64,000 nucleotides of DNA from Trichopria drosophilae (GCA_030407085.1 CM059584.1:142404001-142468000); one strand, 5' to 3'; positions 1 through 12,854 are shown, counted from the first letter of the stretch. Program-made: numbers and translations. Notes: generated by a model not told the origin, from the sequence alone.

Positions 1-3000
1 GATTAAGGACTAATTGATTAATAATACTTTCTCTTTCTTTTTTGCCTTCCATAATGCATGCTAATTTGTGGATCTAGGTATAAATTACGCAGATTATCAC
101 TTTTATTCTTTCAATGATAAAATCCGCATACTTGCTCATACTTATAACATCCATCTTTAAGATGAACTTATTCGGTTTTAGCGTTTACTTATATATCCCA
201 ATATGAAAGTGGGGTTTTAGCAATTCATAATTATTTGTATAGATACATAAAAATTCTATCATCTGAATGGTAATTTATATTTATATAATTTATATTCAGT
301 GCCTCTGTTTAAAAACGTGTAAAATTATTAATCCAATGTGGCAAAATAAAAAATGATTTATCAAAACAACAAAATTGTTAGATTTGAACTAGTTTATTAT
401 GACTTGACTATCATCTGGTCTATTGTTCACACACGTAGACCCAGTTTGTGTCCCATCATATTGTCCGTTAGAACCAATCTTATTTTCGATTCGTAGCAGG
501 CAGAATAAGCAAACAAACAGCACTGCAACACTACGATATCAAGCGGTAGATTACTACCCGCTTTCTATATAGAATTCATTATACGTTAGGTAGAATTCAA
601 AGCAGTGACCGCATTTAGCTTGGCTTTAGAGTTGGGGATGCTGCTTCTTGTGGTGGTTTACATAGCGGTGCTGTGAGATCATGTATAATAATACGACTGT
701 CATCCAGTTAGACTTACAATAATACCTCTTCCCTTGTCTATATTTTGCATCTACATTGCTCAGAATCGATAATTATAAACTTGCTGCCGTTTCCTTTGTG
801 ATTTCATTAACGTATAAACAAAACTACTATAACTTCTAATCCCAAATAATTGAATAATTGTATGTCGATGCAAATTCTCTATTTTATTTTATTGTCTACA
901 CAAATATTTTATTATTCCTAACACAACTCGTATTCATTTTGAACTGGTATAGTACAAAAAAAAATGAAAACATGAGTCAGAAATATATAGATAATTTATT
1001 AAATAATTTAATAAAAAATTTAAAAAATCCAAAATGTTTCCCATTATGCTATTGATTTACTATGATATAAGGTATTAAGGGTTTATTTAATGCTCAGTTG
1101 TACATAAAATATATCTCTTGGTCATCCAACTTTAATAAAAATTTTAACAAATTGACATTTTTGTAATGGATTACAAGAATATAAAAAATTGCAATACGAC
1201 CGCATTGCTTCATACTAAACCTGTATTGAATTAAAAATTTCGTTCATTTACATATTTGTATATGACACATGCATTCGAATTCAGCGAAATAGTTAACTTT
1301 TAACTTTCGCGAGTTGAATTTTAATCGTTTGAATTTCGAGAAGGTACTGAAGAGCTTTATGACCAAAATAAAATTAAACTACTCTGTAGAATGGCAAAAT
1401 ATACGCACAAAAAATACCCGTGACTCTAAATGAACAAACTTTTGGTTAAGGAAACTAAAAATAACATTAATCGTGATTTGATGATTAATGACCCAGCTCT
1501 GGAAATTGTAGGCGAAAGAAATTTTATTATTTATGACACGATATACATTCCATCAGAAAATAACAAAAAATGATCAGAACTGACGCGAGTAGAATGCAGT
1601 TGCACGTTCAGTTATAGATTTCTGTACTATCAGCTCGGGGGACGTGTTTGCATGTAATATAATTTTGAATACTTCGTACTCGCATGGGTGACACAATTTG
1701 CATAGCTTAACGTTGTGAGCAGACTTTCGAAATTTATCGAAAGCATGTATGCATGCACGAGTGTGCATTATGCACGTGTGAATTTTGCATTATTGATATA
1801 TTATGTATATGTGATTTATTATTTATGCGCTACATAGTGAACGAATATGAAATAGACTATAATGTAATATCGATCAAAAAATGATAACCGTGTCTTAATG
1901 CTTTTATTGTAAATAATTTTCGATATTTTATATTTATGAATGAAATATAATAAAACGATAAAATTTGTCGGTACAGTCATTATAACGGGTCATGACAACT
2001 TCATCGTTGCAGCACAAATGGTGATTTTAATTTACAGAGAATATCGATTCAATATTATATACAGATTTATGACTTTATTCAGAAAAAATCAGAACCTATG
2101 CTGTAGTTTACCAGCACAATGAGACAATATAATTTTGAAAATAAAAAGCAAACCTTCTATTTTGACTGATTAAAAATATAATGTAGGCATTTGGTATACC
2201 ATGCTTTTCAAATGACTTATATTAGACGATTAAAAAGTTATGCTGCTGATTTACATAATATTTCCTATCCAATTCAAATTCTTTTGTTCTTTGAGAATTT
2301 TTAATTCGTTGTAGTATCTTCATATTGAAACTTTTAATGTCATTCTCTTTCAAGGATTACATCTGAAACTTCTGAAGCCACTGATAGAAAGCAAGGTATA
2401 AAAATAAATTTCCTTTTCATATTTTAAAGTGTATTCTTGAATATGATCAAAAGAATATTTATCTAATTTTTATAACAGTTGATGAAATTGTAAACGTTTG
2501 ATACTTTGAATGTACCATTTTTTTTTCATTGAGAGAATTAAGTTGTCAGGATAAAATAATACATGCCAATAATCACATATCTAACATATATAAGAGCTTG
2601 CAAGCTGTTTTGGAAATGCTAACCTTATGTCCTCAAAAACGCATTATTTCGATAGAAAATTAGAGGTTCAATTCTGTTTACAGTAAAATCATCTGTGAAT
2701 ACGATAGTGGATGTACATTTTTAAATACTGAATTAAGTAAGGTATTAATTTTTCAAATATATAAATATTTATTAGCATAACAAATTTCAGTTCTATAAGA
2801 AAATCTCAATGAATAGATACATTTTTATAAAAAAAGTTAACTAATGAATTTTTAAATGTATTTCATTTTTTTCACGGTCATCCGTATAAAACATACATCC
2901 CGGATTCATTGTCTTATGAATTTTAATTCAATCAAGTGGACTATACAGGCCACTTTAATGAATATATTTTTAACATTAGACTTGAATATGTCTGCTGTTT

Positions 3001-3422
3001 CAGCGTTGAGCATTATCCTTTATATTTTCCATTAGTAAACGGATTTACATGTACAATATATGCTGTAGTTTTAAACAGCAAAGGATTAATTTCTTATTCT
3101 ATTTATGAATATTTTGAATAACACGTGATAAAATACCCCAAGAATATCCCTGGGCTTTATTTCTTGTTAGTAGTCTAAAGCATTTCCGGTATATTTCAGT
3201 ACATCAGAGACATTCTAAACGGGAATACTTCTTGCAACGTTGCTTTTCACATAGTACGAGATTTAACGTTTCTGAAATAACTTAATTTTTCATTACACAA
3301 AAAATAATTTTAAACTTTGTAGAAATTTTGTCTTGACAATCAACTATAATTATATAATCTAGTGGAATACTTTTTAAAAAAATTTATTGGCATTTGCGTA
3401 CTTCATTAGTAAATGTAGCTTT
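1..3422. other. AT-rich non-coding stretch
   Basis: I see no gene here. The open frames are 60-65 codons, low in complexity and without recognisable domains, as expected by chance in AT-rich DNA. A small imperfect palindrome, AAGCGG...CCGCTT, lies at 541-563. No transposon ends were recognised. Confidence 0.6.
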
Positions 3423-3574
3423 CCAACAGGCACGAAGTCCCGAATGTTTCTAAAACGTTTTTAGAACGTTCCAGAAACGTTAAATGTCTGCAACATGGAT
3501 GAAACGTTTATAAAACGTTCCGTAAAACATTCTAAAAACGTTTTAGCAACATTTGGGTCCTTCGTGCCTATTGG
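3423..3574. mobile_element. Small palindromic MITE-like element
   Basis: The two ends are inverted copies of each other: CCAACAGGCACGAAG at 3423 and, read from the other strand, CCAATAGGCACGAAG ending at 3574. The interior continues the symmetry with repeated AACGTT/AAACGTT words on both arms, so the roughly 150-bp unit can fold into one hairpin. There is no coding capacity. A target duplication is not clear. It is best described as a non-autonomous foldback element; the superfamily is unknown. Confidence 0.7.
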
Positions 3575-5500
3575 GTTACATTTACAGCTCAAAACAGAAA
3601 AACTCTTTGCATTTATTAGATAATGATTACAAAGTTTCACTAACTATTATGCTATTGTACATCACCGAATAAAATAAATTTGATTTTTTAGGAAGGTTTT
3701 CTTTCTAAAATGTTCATATTTCTTCTTATAATTGTATTCCGCATAATAATTTGGCTGTTAAAAATTCGCATTTATTATTTTCTTCTAGACAGTATTTAAA
3801 TTCCAGGACGATAAAAAGTGTAAAACGGTTCGAGTAATATATCAAAAATCTAAATGGATATTCGATTTTATAGAAATTAATAGTAATAGGTTCATTCCAT
3901 GTAAAAAATATTAAAGTTGTTGTCCATGCTGCAGAATTCAACGAAAATGAAATAATTGATAGGTATAGATGTGAAAAATATTGAGGTAAAATATTTTTTG
4001 AATATTTTCGAAATGGCACCCGTGATGTTACGATTACTAAATTTCTTTAAATCGCGTTATCTATTTGTCTAATTATCGCATTTAAATGAGACTACGGGCA
4101 AGTTTTTTATAAATTTAAGTACTTTTATTAAAAAATAAAATAATTTTACAAAATTGTTTTTGAAACCTGATATGGTATGTTGAAGAAAATGATTTCACCT
4201 TTCATTTCCAGCTTAAAAATTGGGGGAGACTCTTGTTTTTCTTATGTTATGTTTGTAAGACCGCAACCCACTCTGCTCTCTTATGTTATGGTGTACTATT
4301 ACACCATCCATATAATTTGTATACTATGCCATATTAACGTAATTATGTCTGCTGATTATTAATATGACAATAACAATTGGCAGGCAGGGAAATTGAAGCG
4401 ATTAGCCAAAATACTGTTAACGAGAATTTATCGTATAAAAATCGAGTTAATAAAATGCATGTTTATTTATTTACCGTAATTAAATCAAATGAAAGCCAAT
4501 TGGATTGCTGTCATAAGTTTTCAACATTTGACCATTTCTGTTTGTCCATTTCAAGTGGAATATAAATTCTCTATATATGTAGCATGCTGTTAGAATTCTA
4601 GTTAATTAATTTACTGCAAGTCGACGATTTCATTATAAAACTTTATTTATATTTCATAGACCCATTTTTTGACTTCGAACGACGGTCCAATTTATTTGAA
4701 ATAGTTCTTGTGTCCTATTTTGTGTTTAACTTATTTTTATTTAAACATAAAATTCTTTAAAAATAATTCCACAGAGGATTGTGTAAAACATTTATAATTA
4801 ATTTGATACTTCTACTTATTTTAAAGATTTCAATTTGGAAGGCCGGCCCAACAAAGTTCCGAAAATCAAAACCCCGAAAGGCTACAATGTCGATATTGCG
4901 TGAGTCCACGGTATTGTAATTTGTTTTCTTTTTGCCAAATTTTTAAAGACAAAGTGACGAAAATCACGTTCGATTATAAGCATTTATTAAGTAAACAGTC
5001 TCCAAATTTAATGATGACAGTAGTCATATATGAGGCACTTCACGTAAAATCAGCATCTTTTTCATACAATTTCTAATTTTCTGCTTATGACTTGTATACA
5101 ATCAGTGCATAAAAATGAAGTATTCTTGAACACGTACAACATTTTTATTTGGACCTTAGAGAAAGTTTATATATAAAACTGTGGTTTGCTCTCAATGTTT
5201 ACTTTATTAAAGCGCAAAAATGTCAGGATAACCAATTAATGTACTACATATTTTCTGCAGAATTTTTTACATCCTTTCTTGCGAAAATATCCGTTATAAG
5301 GTATTATTACATGATGGAGTTACTAAATCGGTTTTTATAAACAAAAAACATATATATAAAATATATTGCATTTATTATCTATGCGGCAGTATAGCTGAAA
5401 TGATGCAAGTGACTTATTTTTTTTTAATCTTACCTGAATTGTCTTGGTCGAAGAAACATTTTTTTTTACCATAGTTAATTTAAATTTGAAAAGTACAGCC
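3575..5500. other. AT-rich non-coding stretch
   Basis: No gene recognised. A 97-codon minus-strand open frame (3726-4019) is rich in Phe, Ile, Tyr and Asn and resembles no family I know. I treat it as a chance frame in AT-rich sequence. Confidence 0.55.
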
Positions 5501-5904
5501 AATGGAGAATGCCCACGAGTATAACTTGTTTCCGCACTTGAGATGGAACCTCCGAAACTCATGAGAACTAACACCTAATAGAAAATTTGAATGTTTTATC
5601 ATCTGGAAAAGTTTAAAAATTCGTTCCAAAGTCGCGGATTATACATAGAAAAATGCTGTATTCTAAGTGGTAATAGTCCGCACCTAGTACGAACAACATA
5701 CTGTGCAGCCTTTTACTTCTGAAATTACTGCATTTTCCTTTGTATAAACCGCGGATTTAACTCCGTTTTTCTAAACATTCCCACGTCATAAAACAATCGA
5801 ATTTGCAATTAGATGTTACTTGTAATCATACTCTAACCGAATTTGTTAGTTACAGAGGTTCCATCTCGTAGGCAGAAATCAGCTATACTCGTGGGCATCC
5901 TCCT
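5501..5904. mobile_element. Hairpin MITE, main family, copy A
   Basis: The ends match in inverted orientation: GGAGAATGCCCACGAGTATA at about 5504 and the complement of GGAGGATGCCCACGAGTATA ending near 5903. The whole 400-bp unit is one long inverted repeat. The left half reads towards a centre near 5690 (AGTGGTAATAGTCCGC), and the right half repeats it reversed (ACTTCTGAAATTACTGCATT). Compared with other copies it has lost roughly 20 bases just inside the left end. There is no coding capacity. Six further full or partial relatives occur in this window, so it is a dispersed foldback family. Confidence 0.88.
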
Positions 5905-6345
5905 TGGATATAAATCACATTTGGACAAATTGAGAAATTTTATTTTGTAATAAACCTTTTTCATTTGTATTTTACCGGACGAATTTTCAAGCAACTCAAA
6001 ATGTGTTGTGAACATATGAAAGCTGATGATATTTCGCACAATTTCCTGATATTGTCCTTATTACCATAAAGAATCGGAATTCTGCAGAATTTTAGCTGAA
6101 GAATCCGTTTTTCACGAGTATTATAAAAATATTAGTAAATAAATAACTTTATGTATTTGCTAACAACGCCAAGTACCAATGCCTGAATCAAGAGGCACTG
6201 TACAAGTAGTCAGTAGTTACGGACGTAATGGTCAGACCATATTCTCTCGCCGTATTTAAATATGCAGATAATGCAATATTACTTTTTAAAAATATTTTTA
6301 TATTTATTTCTTATCTCGTATTCTGAAAAAAATCTGTTTTTTATA
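5905..6345. other. Spacer between MITE copy A and the piggyBac-like element
   Basis: No gene or repeat end was recognised. Base composition is slightly less AT-rich around 6160-6260 but shows nothing specific. Confidence 0.5.
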
Positions 6346-6349
6346 TTAA

Positions 6350-6366
6350 CCCTTATGTGCCCAACC
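6350..6366 (+). repeat. Left terminal inverted repeat of the piggyBac-like element
   Basis: CCCTTATGTGCCCAACC lies next to TTAA and matches the right end over 17 positions with one difference. A perfect palindrome, CGGGTACCCG, follows at 6366-6375. Confidence 0.92.
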
Positions 6367-6655
6367 GGGTACCCGTGCCATATTATTGCTTATAAATTCG
6401 TGAAAAATTAAAATATCGAGTTCTCGCTTTGTGACATCTTCAATTAACTCTTTTAGAATACAAAATTACTGACATAAAATTTTTTTTTATATTTTTAAAT
6501 TTTATGACTTTATCGAACATACAAGTTCTGCCCAAACGGGCACCCGGGTATCCACTATATGTAAAATAAGGTTTTTACTAAGAAATTAATTAATAACATT
6601 GATTATAATTTTATAAACAATAAATACAATTTTACAAATATGAACCAGCGCTTTA

Positions 6656-7575
6656 TTATGCGCAATCTACACATTTTACAATTGTAATGCAATGTTCATC
6701 GCACATCGGTTTCTCACATACCGCACAACTTTTACGTGTCATCCTGCGTTGTTTGATTGTTTGTTTGTAGCATACGTGACAGGAACCCACTGTTTGTTTT
6801 CAGTCAGTGCTGTCACGTGGCTGATTTTGTTCTGCAGGGACCTCGGAACGGGTAAGTTGAAGGCCGATGACGCTCTGAATTGCAAGTTTGGTGCTGAAAT
6901 GGAGCATTACTTGCTGATTCACACCACGATCATCGATGAATGGCTTCGCCAGTTCTTCGCGCAGTAACCGCAGGAAAATATGCCGTTGATTTGTTATTTT
7001 GTCTATCATTTTATTATTTTCATAATAAATGATGTACGCAGCAAGAGCCCCTACATCGAGAATATTGAAAAACATAGCGAGGAGCCCTCTTGCCGTTCGT
7101 CTGTGCGTGGTATACCGCGTCACCAACTGATCCATCGTATCCACCTCACTCTTGGTCTTATTATAAAATGTGATCATGTGCGGTTTCTTCTTTTCGTCGT
7201 CATGTACAGCAGCATCACTATGTATTCTCGATAATAAAATAACCGCTTTGTTTTTTTTTGGGGGGGGGGGGGACGTATGAGCAGAGGGTAACCTTTTCGT
7301 TGAATACAAACATCGATGAGAATTCTTCTCTGGATTTGAATGAAGCCATTTGTTTTGGAATATACGGCTTGTTTTTCCGAAGAGTACCCACGATAGTTAT
7401 TTTCCACGATAGTAAATGCTTGGCTAGCGGTAGTGTTGTGAAAAAGTTGTCCATCGTGATGTTTCTGCCACTTCCTTTATACGGGACTGCCAGTTCTTTT
7501 ACTACTCTTTCACCTTGATTTTTTTCGCGGACATTGCCTGTCTTTCCAATATGACTTAAATACTTTCTAATGGTG
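6656..7575 (-). pseudogene. piggyBac-like transposase, broken C-terminal half
   Basis: This is the C-terminal half of a piggyBac-family DDE transposase, which in intact form cuts and pastes DNA at TTAA. Reading leftwards from about 7575, the frame contains GERVVKELAVPY and GRNITMDNFFTTLPLAK, where the Asp at 7449-7451 is the second catalytic Asp of the family. It then has WKITIVGTLRKNKPYIPK. A run of 13 G (7260-7272) next to a run of T marks a one-base frame change. The frame resumes with FYNKTKSEVDTMDQL, giving the third catalytic Asp at 7139-7141. A TGA at 6800-6802 interrupts it. The same frame then continues into the cysteine-rich zinc finger (CHVC, CAVC, CDEHC, CVDC; 6659-6781) and ends at TAA 6656-6658. 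The N-terminal half with the first catalytic Asp is missing. It cannot encode an active enzyme. Confidence 0.93.
7260..7272 (+). repeat. Homopolymer of 13 G, site of the transposase frame break
   Basis: The G tract follows a T tract (7251-7259). On the minus strand it encodes prolines followed by lysines. The upstream and downstream transposase frames differ by one base across it. The break could be a real mutation or a sequencing length error in the homopolymer. Confidence 0.9.
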
Positions 7576-7693
7576 TATATCTAATGAAAGAAATTTATTT
7601 CAGACGATTCCGTTTACGTAAACTTTTAAAAATTAAGATAAACTCGCGGTGGATACCCTGGTACTCCGGTTGGGCAACAGCGTGATAAAAGTT

Positions 7694-7710
7694 GGTTAGG
7701 CACATAAGGG
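7694..7710 (-). repeat. Right terminal inverted repeat of the piggyBac-like element
   Basis: Read on the minus strand this is CCCTTATGTGCCTAACC, directly next to TTAA at 7711-7714. Confidence 0.92.
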
Positions 7711-7736
7711 TTAAGGTACTTAGACCCCAGGATAAT

Positions 7737-8362
7737 GTATGTTGACAAAAAATATCTACTAACGTTTCCAAGAATTTCATTTTTATTATTAATATCATTG
7801 TTGAAAAGCGAAAGCATTATTCTTCTGGGAAAAAAATTGAAATGCGCAAAAATAGTTTTTTATGCCATTTTTGTTATAAATTCAAATTTGTTATTCTCCG
7901 TAGTTAAGGATTATTTAAAAATGATCGGATTTAAACGAATGACGGCTTATTTTTTCGAGAATAAGATTCTCTACAACTTTACCCTACGGTATTTTCAAAT
8001 TTCCGAAGCAAACGATAGGTTACCTCTATTTATGTTAAAAAAGAACTACTATTACTTTTTACGAATTCTGAGTAATTTTGGTGATCAGACAAAGAATCTT
8101 AAAAAAATTACGCAGTAAAGTTAAAGAGAATCTTTTTCTCAAAAGAATAAGCCGTCATTCGTTAAAACCCGTTCATTTTAAAAAAAATTCTTAATATCGG
8201 AGTTGATAAAAATTTGTATAAGAAACGAAAGTTGCTTTATTATTTTATTTTTGCAGGTTTCAATTTTTTTAAGAAGAATAATTTTTTTCTTCATCAATTT
8301 CATCAATAGTGAAAATGACATTCTTGGAATCGGTATTAAATATTTTTCCCTAACATATGATA
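7737..8362. mobile_element. Imperfect long inverted repeat (foldback element)
   Basis: The left arm (about 7737-7995) and right arm (about 8095-8362) are inverted copies. The clearest core is AAACGAATGACGGCTTATT at 7932, matched by its complement at 8147-8163. Further out, TTCCAAGAATTTCATTTT pairs with a similar block at 8310-8325. The arms differ at many places, so the copy is old. The open frames in it (127 codons at 7735-8118, and shorter ones) follow from the symmetric AT-rich sequence, and I do not call them genes. The phrase CTTAGA..CCCC..AGGATAAT occurs in direct orientation on both sides (7718 and 8415), which may be a flanking duplication. It begins only about 20 bases beyond the right end of the piggyBac-like element. 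Confidence 0.75.
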
Positions 8363-8639
8363 TTCTAACGGTCAAAATCGTTTAATGGTTATTTTGCTAA
8401 AAAACATTTGATGGCTTAGATACCCCAAAATTCTGAGGATAATTTTTCATTTTACAAAACTTACGTCATTTTTAACTATTTCCAGTATTGACGTAATTCG
8501 AATGGAATATTGAATATAAAACTCCTCCTTGGATCCTAGACAATAAGTTGACATTCGTTGATGATAAACGATACTTTCGAGTATTTTCAAAACGCTGGCA
8601 TATTACATATGCTGCATTTTATGGAATTTTGCACCCGCT

Positions 8640-9010
8640 GATGGAGAGCGCGATATCTAACGCGTTTGGCATTTGGGAATAGGTTGAAATTCATGTTATT
8701 CGCACTCGTAGCGTGTGTTCATTCGTGCAACATTTCAATACGAACGGTACCCCTTTATCGAGAAGATCGATACGGTTTCATCCAACTACTGCGTGCCGGC
8801 GACAGTATTCGAATGAATTCGACGTGCGCCACCAAAACAGGAAATTTCACCGACGCGACACGGCGAGGATAGGAAAGATCCCTCTCTCGCGAAAGCTCGA
8901 GAGCTTTTGCATGCTCGCCTTGCACCCGCGCAAGTCGCCGCCATTTTCCATTGGTAACAAAACGTCTGGATTTCAACCGGGTTCGACGCTAATCCGAATT
9001 ACTTTAAGCT
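8640..9010. other. GC- and CpG-rich island, possible regulatory or exon region
   Basis: This stretch has clearly more G, C and CpG than its surroundings, including CGCGATATC, TCGAGAAGATCGATACGG and CCCGCGCAAGTCGCCGCCATTTTCC. Open frames of 118 codons (8713-9069, plus) and 73 codons (8755-8976, minus) overlap. Neither resembles a known family; stop codons are simply rarer where GC is higher. The motif GCCGCCATTTT resembles a YY1/Pho-type core. Enhancer, promoter, non-coding RNA exon and unrecognised coding exon all remain possible. Confidence 0.4.
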
Positions 9011-9069
9011 CGTTGATAAAACATTCCACATTTGTTTATTGCGTGGAGCTTTTTACGGTGGTAACTTAA

Positions 9070-12000
9070 ACTTTTGGACAGAGGAGAACATAGTTTCGAA
9101 AACAGTTGATTAGTTGCTTTTTACTGGAAGAGCAGACTATTGATACTCACCTACCAGTTTTTTATTTTGCTACGAGCTTGTTACCGAAGATTATCGTTTT
9201 ATCGAAAATATAAGAATTTATTTTAATTTTTTATATTGAAATTTATAAGGACGAATTTGTCATATTTCGTAACTATATGAATGGTTATTAGTTCTATTTA
9301 AAACACATTTAAGAAAGTATTATTTTGTGTAAGAAGATAGAGACTGTTACTACTTACATTCCAAATCTGATTCGAAAGTGCTGAAATAAAAAAGAGAAAA
9401 GTTGAATAATTCAAATAAAAAATTCCACTGCAATTCCAATTGAACTACTTATATGTAGATGATGTGAAAAAGCTATAATTATATTTTAAAATTACAAGAT
9501 CGAATTACACAGTTGATTTTTAATTTTCGAATTAAAGCAGATTGCATCGTATGCTGAAAGTTTTTTATATATTCATACTGCTAGAGCTTTTTAGTACAAA
9601 TGATTAACCTATATGCAATATTATACTGAAATATTTGCATATAATTAAGATTCTACAAATATGAAACTGTGATTCATTACATGGAGGATGCTCAGAAGCT
9701 TTTCATCTAAACCGCGGAATATCATGTTGGAATGTAATATATTTAATGACATATTATGTTTCTGCTATTGTAATATTAAGAATATTATCTCCTTTTGACG
9801 TCCTAATCTTGTAAGTCTGAAAATTATTCATGATTACTTCATACTTTCACATTAAACATGTGGTAGCTTCAAAGATAGGAAACAATTAATATTCTAACGT
9901 AGTTGAAACATCTGTTCACAAATTTCAACAGTTCTGACATTTCCTTTAATTCGACCTTCATTGTACAAAGGTCCGCTATTTCTATTTGAGTCTGAAATAA
10001 TATACGCATGTAATATGAAAACATCCAACCTGAGATAACATAATATAATCGTATATTTCCACTGCGTCAGTACATCTGAAACTTCTAAAACTGACCAAAT
10101 TGTATGATGAATAGTTTGATTTTCTATCAACCTTATATCTCGATACCATAATCATTTGATTATATTACAATTTACTAAAATTATATTTAATTTTTATCAA
10201 CATGACAAAAATGTATTATGCCAAGAAATATTTTAATTCACTAATTTATTGCAAGGAAAATGAAAAACTAAATTAAAACACGTTTTTAAACAAAATTGAC
10301 TACGTGTTAGATTACGGCAGAAAAGGAGTAAATCTGATCCGATTGACGTAATACAGGTTTATATTGTACTGGTTTGTCAAGTCAGACTGTTACGTAATGC
10401 ATTACGCAAGACTTTTTAGATTGTCGTTGGATATAAGAGGTACTGAATTATTGAGGAAAAGTTATGATAAGTAAATAGTACTTCTATGATATAAACATAT
10501 TAAGAGATCTTTGGATATATTTATTTACTACTTTATTTACTGCGTTCTTTACTGCTGCAAAGATAAAACAATACTAAAGTTTTTTGTTGAATCTTAAATG
10601 CAGTACAATATTATACTGAAGTTTGAAGCTTACATGCATTTATCCTTCCAACAAAATTCACTAAGAAAATAAATATGTAATGACTGCCTTACTTCAACTG
10701 TAATGTTGGCGATATATTTCACGGCTTCTTGTATTTATCCGAAACATCCCATGGAGTATCCCATGGATAAATTAAAAAATATGGTTAAGGGAACTTATTA
10801 CGAGACCTCCATTCGATTTTTGGGACCACAGTGTTTTTTTTCAGTAAATTACAAATTCATAATAACCCAATCGCTTTATAAAATATTAGCAGAGAATATT
10901 TATTAGTTGCAGAACGAAATTGCAAATTAAATTTTATTATCATTGTTTATTAAAAATTTCAACAATAAAAACCAAATACGTTATTTTGGTGTTTACAAAT
11001 TAAACTTTTGGCGGTATTTCGAATTGAATGATTCATGAAGGGTAGTTCCACGAACATGCTTGCTTTTCACTGCAATAAAGGTTTTATGTTAACGGAAAGT
11101 CAAACAATATCGCATGCTATAAATGAAAACAACGATTACAATAATGTGTTTACGAATACTATGTACAAGCAAACACTACGCGCTCGATTCCATATGCAAG
11201 CAAGTTGCATCGGTAGCTGAGTTCACGAGCATCTCAAGCGACAGCAGTGTCTTTATACAGCAATCTTTGTGAATTGTATTTATCCTGGAGCGACACATAC
11301 CTGCTTTGTCAAGACGAAATGCATATTTCATCTATTTTGTAAGGTATACATCAAAGTTTCTTGTAGTTATTATGTCGAAGCACTCAAGAATTCTCCGCGA
11401 GCTGCATAAAAGTTATGTTACGTTTTGTAACAAAATATGAAAGGGAAATTCTCTTATTTTATAAATTTAAAGTTCTAATGAGTAAAATACTATTACAGAC
11501 ATTCTACTTGCGACTGCACCGGTTTGAAATACAGTTTAATAATATAAATGAAACTCAAATTTCATTTGTAAAGATTTTAACATACTAATTATTTTCTACG
11601 TTGTGTTGTTATCTGTACAATACTTATATTTATTCGTTTCTATTGTATTTGTAATAATGTATTTTATGTACGTGAAATTGAAAGAGTAATTTATTTAGAT
11701 GAAGGAATTTTAAAATATATTCTTTATATGCAATTCCATTTTACCTGCTGGATACATACACAATACACATTATATTCTACACATCTCTGACAGATTTAGT
11801 AAGTACTTGCGTATTATCTCCACGTCCAAGATATCAATGACATCAACATTTCAACATTAATATATGTAATATATATTTCAATAATAATGTTTCACAAAAA
11901 GATAATACACATAGATTCAATAAACATAACTAAACATTCAAATAGATTATCAAATACTGTTTTTATCACGTCAATATTAAATATAATTAATCACATGATT

Positions 12001-12800
12001 TTTCTTACATGTAAATTTTTACAATTGAATGTGCATGTCTTTTTCTGAGCATGATCCACTATAACTCAATTTTGTAATTTTTTAATGACCGTTTTGAATT
12101 AACACGTTATGTCTTATTTTTGAAATAACATTTCATTGTTCTAATTATTGTATAGAATTTTATATCGGGAAAAGTTGAAATTGTGACCCGTATTTAATAT
12201 GTCTGTAGTCAATGCTTCCAGCTCAATCTCCTTTACAATTATAATTATGGTGTTAAAAAATGTTTTTTCTGAATATATTTGCGATGTTTACTATTAACTT
12301 TATTAATCTATCAAACTGATAGTTTTTTTTTGTAGGTATTGCGACTGTACTAAAATTTATTAAATTATTAATAGAAAATTTATAAACGTTTTTAATATTT
12401 AATGAACTTAGTTTTGTCATACTTTTGTGGCTAGCGAAAATTTGTTGGCTTGTAAAATGCATCTCTGATAATTAGTACGGTTTTTATGTTACTTTTATAT
12501 CACTTTTTATATCATTTTTCAGTGAATGTGTCGGTGGCACATTATGTGATTATGTTCTAGTTTTGTTTAGATCTATTCCTGCTGATCATAGATTTTCTTT
12601 GTTAGATATATAGTAAATATGTTACCTTAAAAAATGCCGGCATTCCCTCATCAGTATCGTGTCATTTGACCGACGTGCGGTCAGTAGTTTTATTCCTTTG
12701 ACATTTCATTAAATCATTATTTATTATCATTCAAATGGTAAAATATTATACTTTAAAATTATAATAATTAGTGATAAACATAAAAAAAGTGACGTTCCAC
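9070..12800. other. AT-rich non-coding stretch
   Basis: No gene, RNA or repeat end was recognised over 3.7 kb. The only local symmetry I noted is TTACGTAATGCATTACGCAA at 10391-10410. Open frames stay at or below 78 codons and show no domain features. Confidence 0.55.
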
Positions 12801-12854
12801 AAAAATGGGACATTTACACCAAGGTTCAGTAGCGAGAGTTGGGGTAGTAAGCGA

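Larger units (their letters stand above)
6346..7714 (-). mobile_element. Internally deleted piggyBac-like transposon with TTAA duplications
   Basis: The element runs from 6350 to 7710 and is flanked by TTAA on both sides (6346-6349 and 7711-7714), the target site of the piggyBac superfamily. The ends are inverted repeats: CCCTTATGTGCC is perfect for 12 bases and continues as CAACC on one side and TAACC on the other. Subterminal inverted motifs are also present, CCGGGTATCCAC near 6544 and GTGGATACCCTGG near 7649. At 1361 bp it is much shorter than a typical autonomous element of about 2.4 kb. It contains only the C-terminal part of a transposase on the minus strand. The ends look complete, so it could once have been moved by a transposase supplied elsewhere. 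Confidence 0.93.

Noticed and set aside
7735..8118. 127-codon open frame as a gene
   Set aside because: It spans the left arm and loop of an inverted repeat, and its composition (Phe, Leu, Lys, Ile, Asn) is that of translated AT-rich DNA.
8713..9069. 118-codon open frame as a coding exon
   Set aside because: It sits in a GC-rich island where stops are rare. Several frames on both strands are open and none has a recognisable domain.
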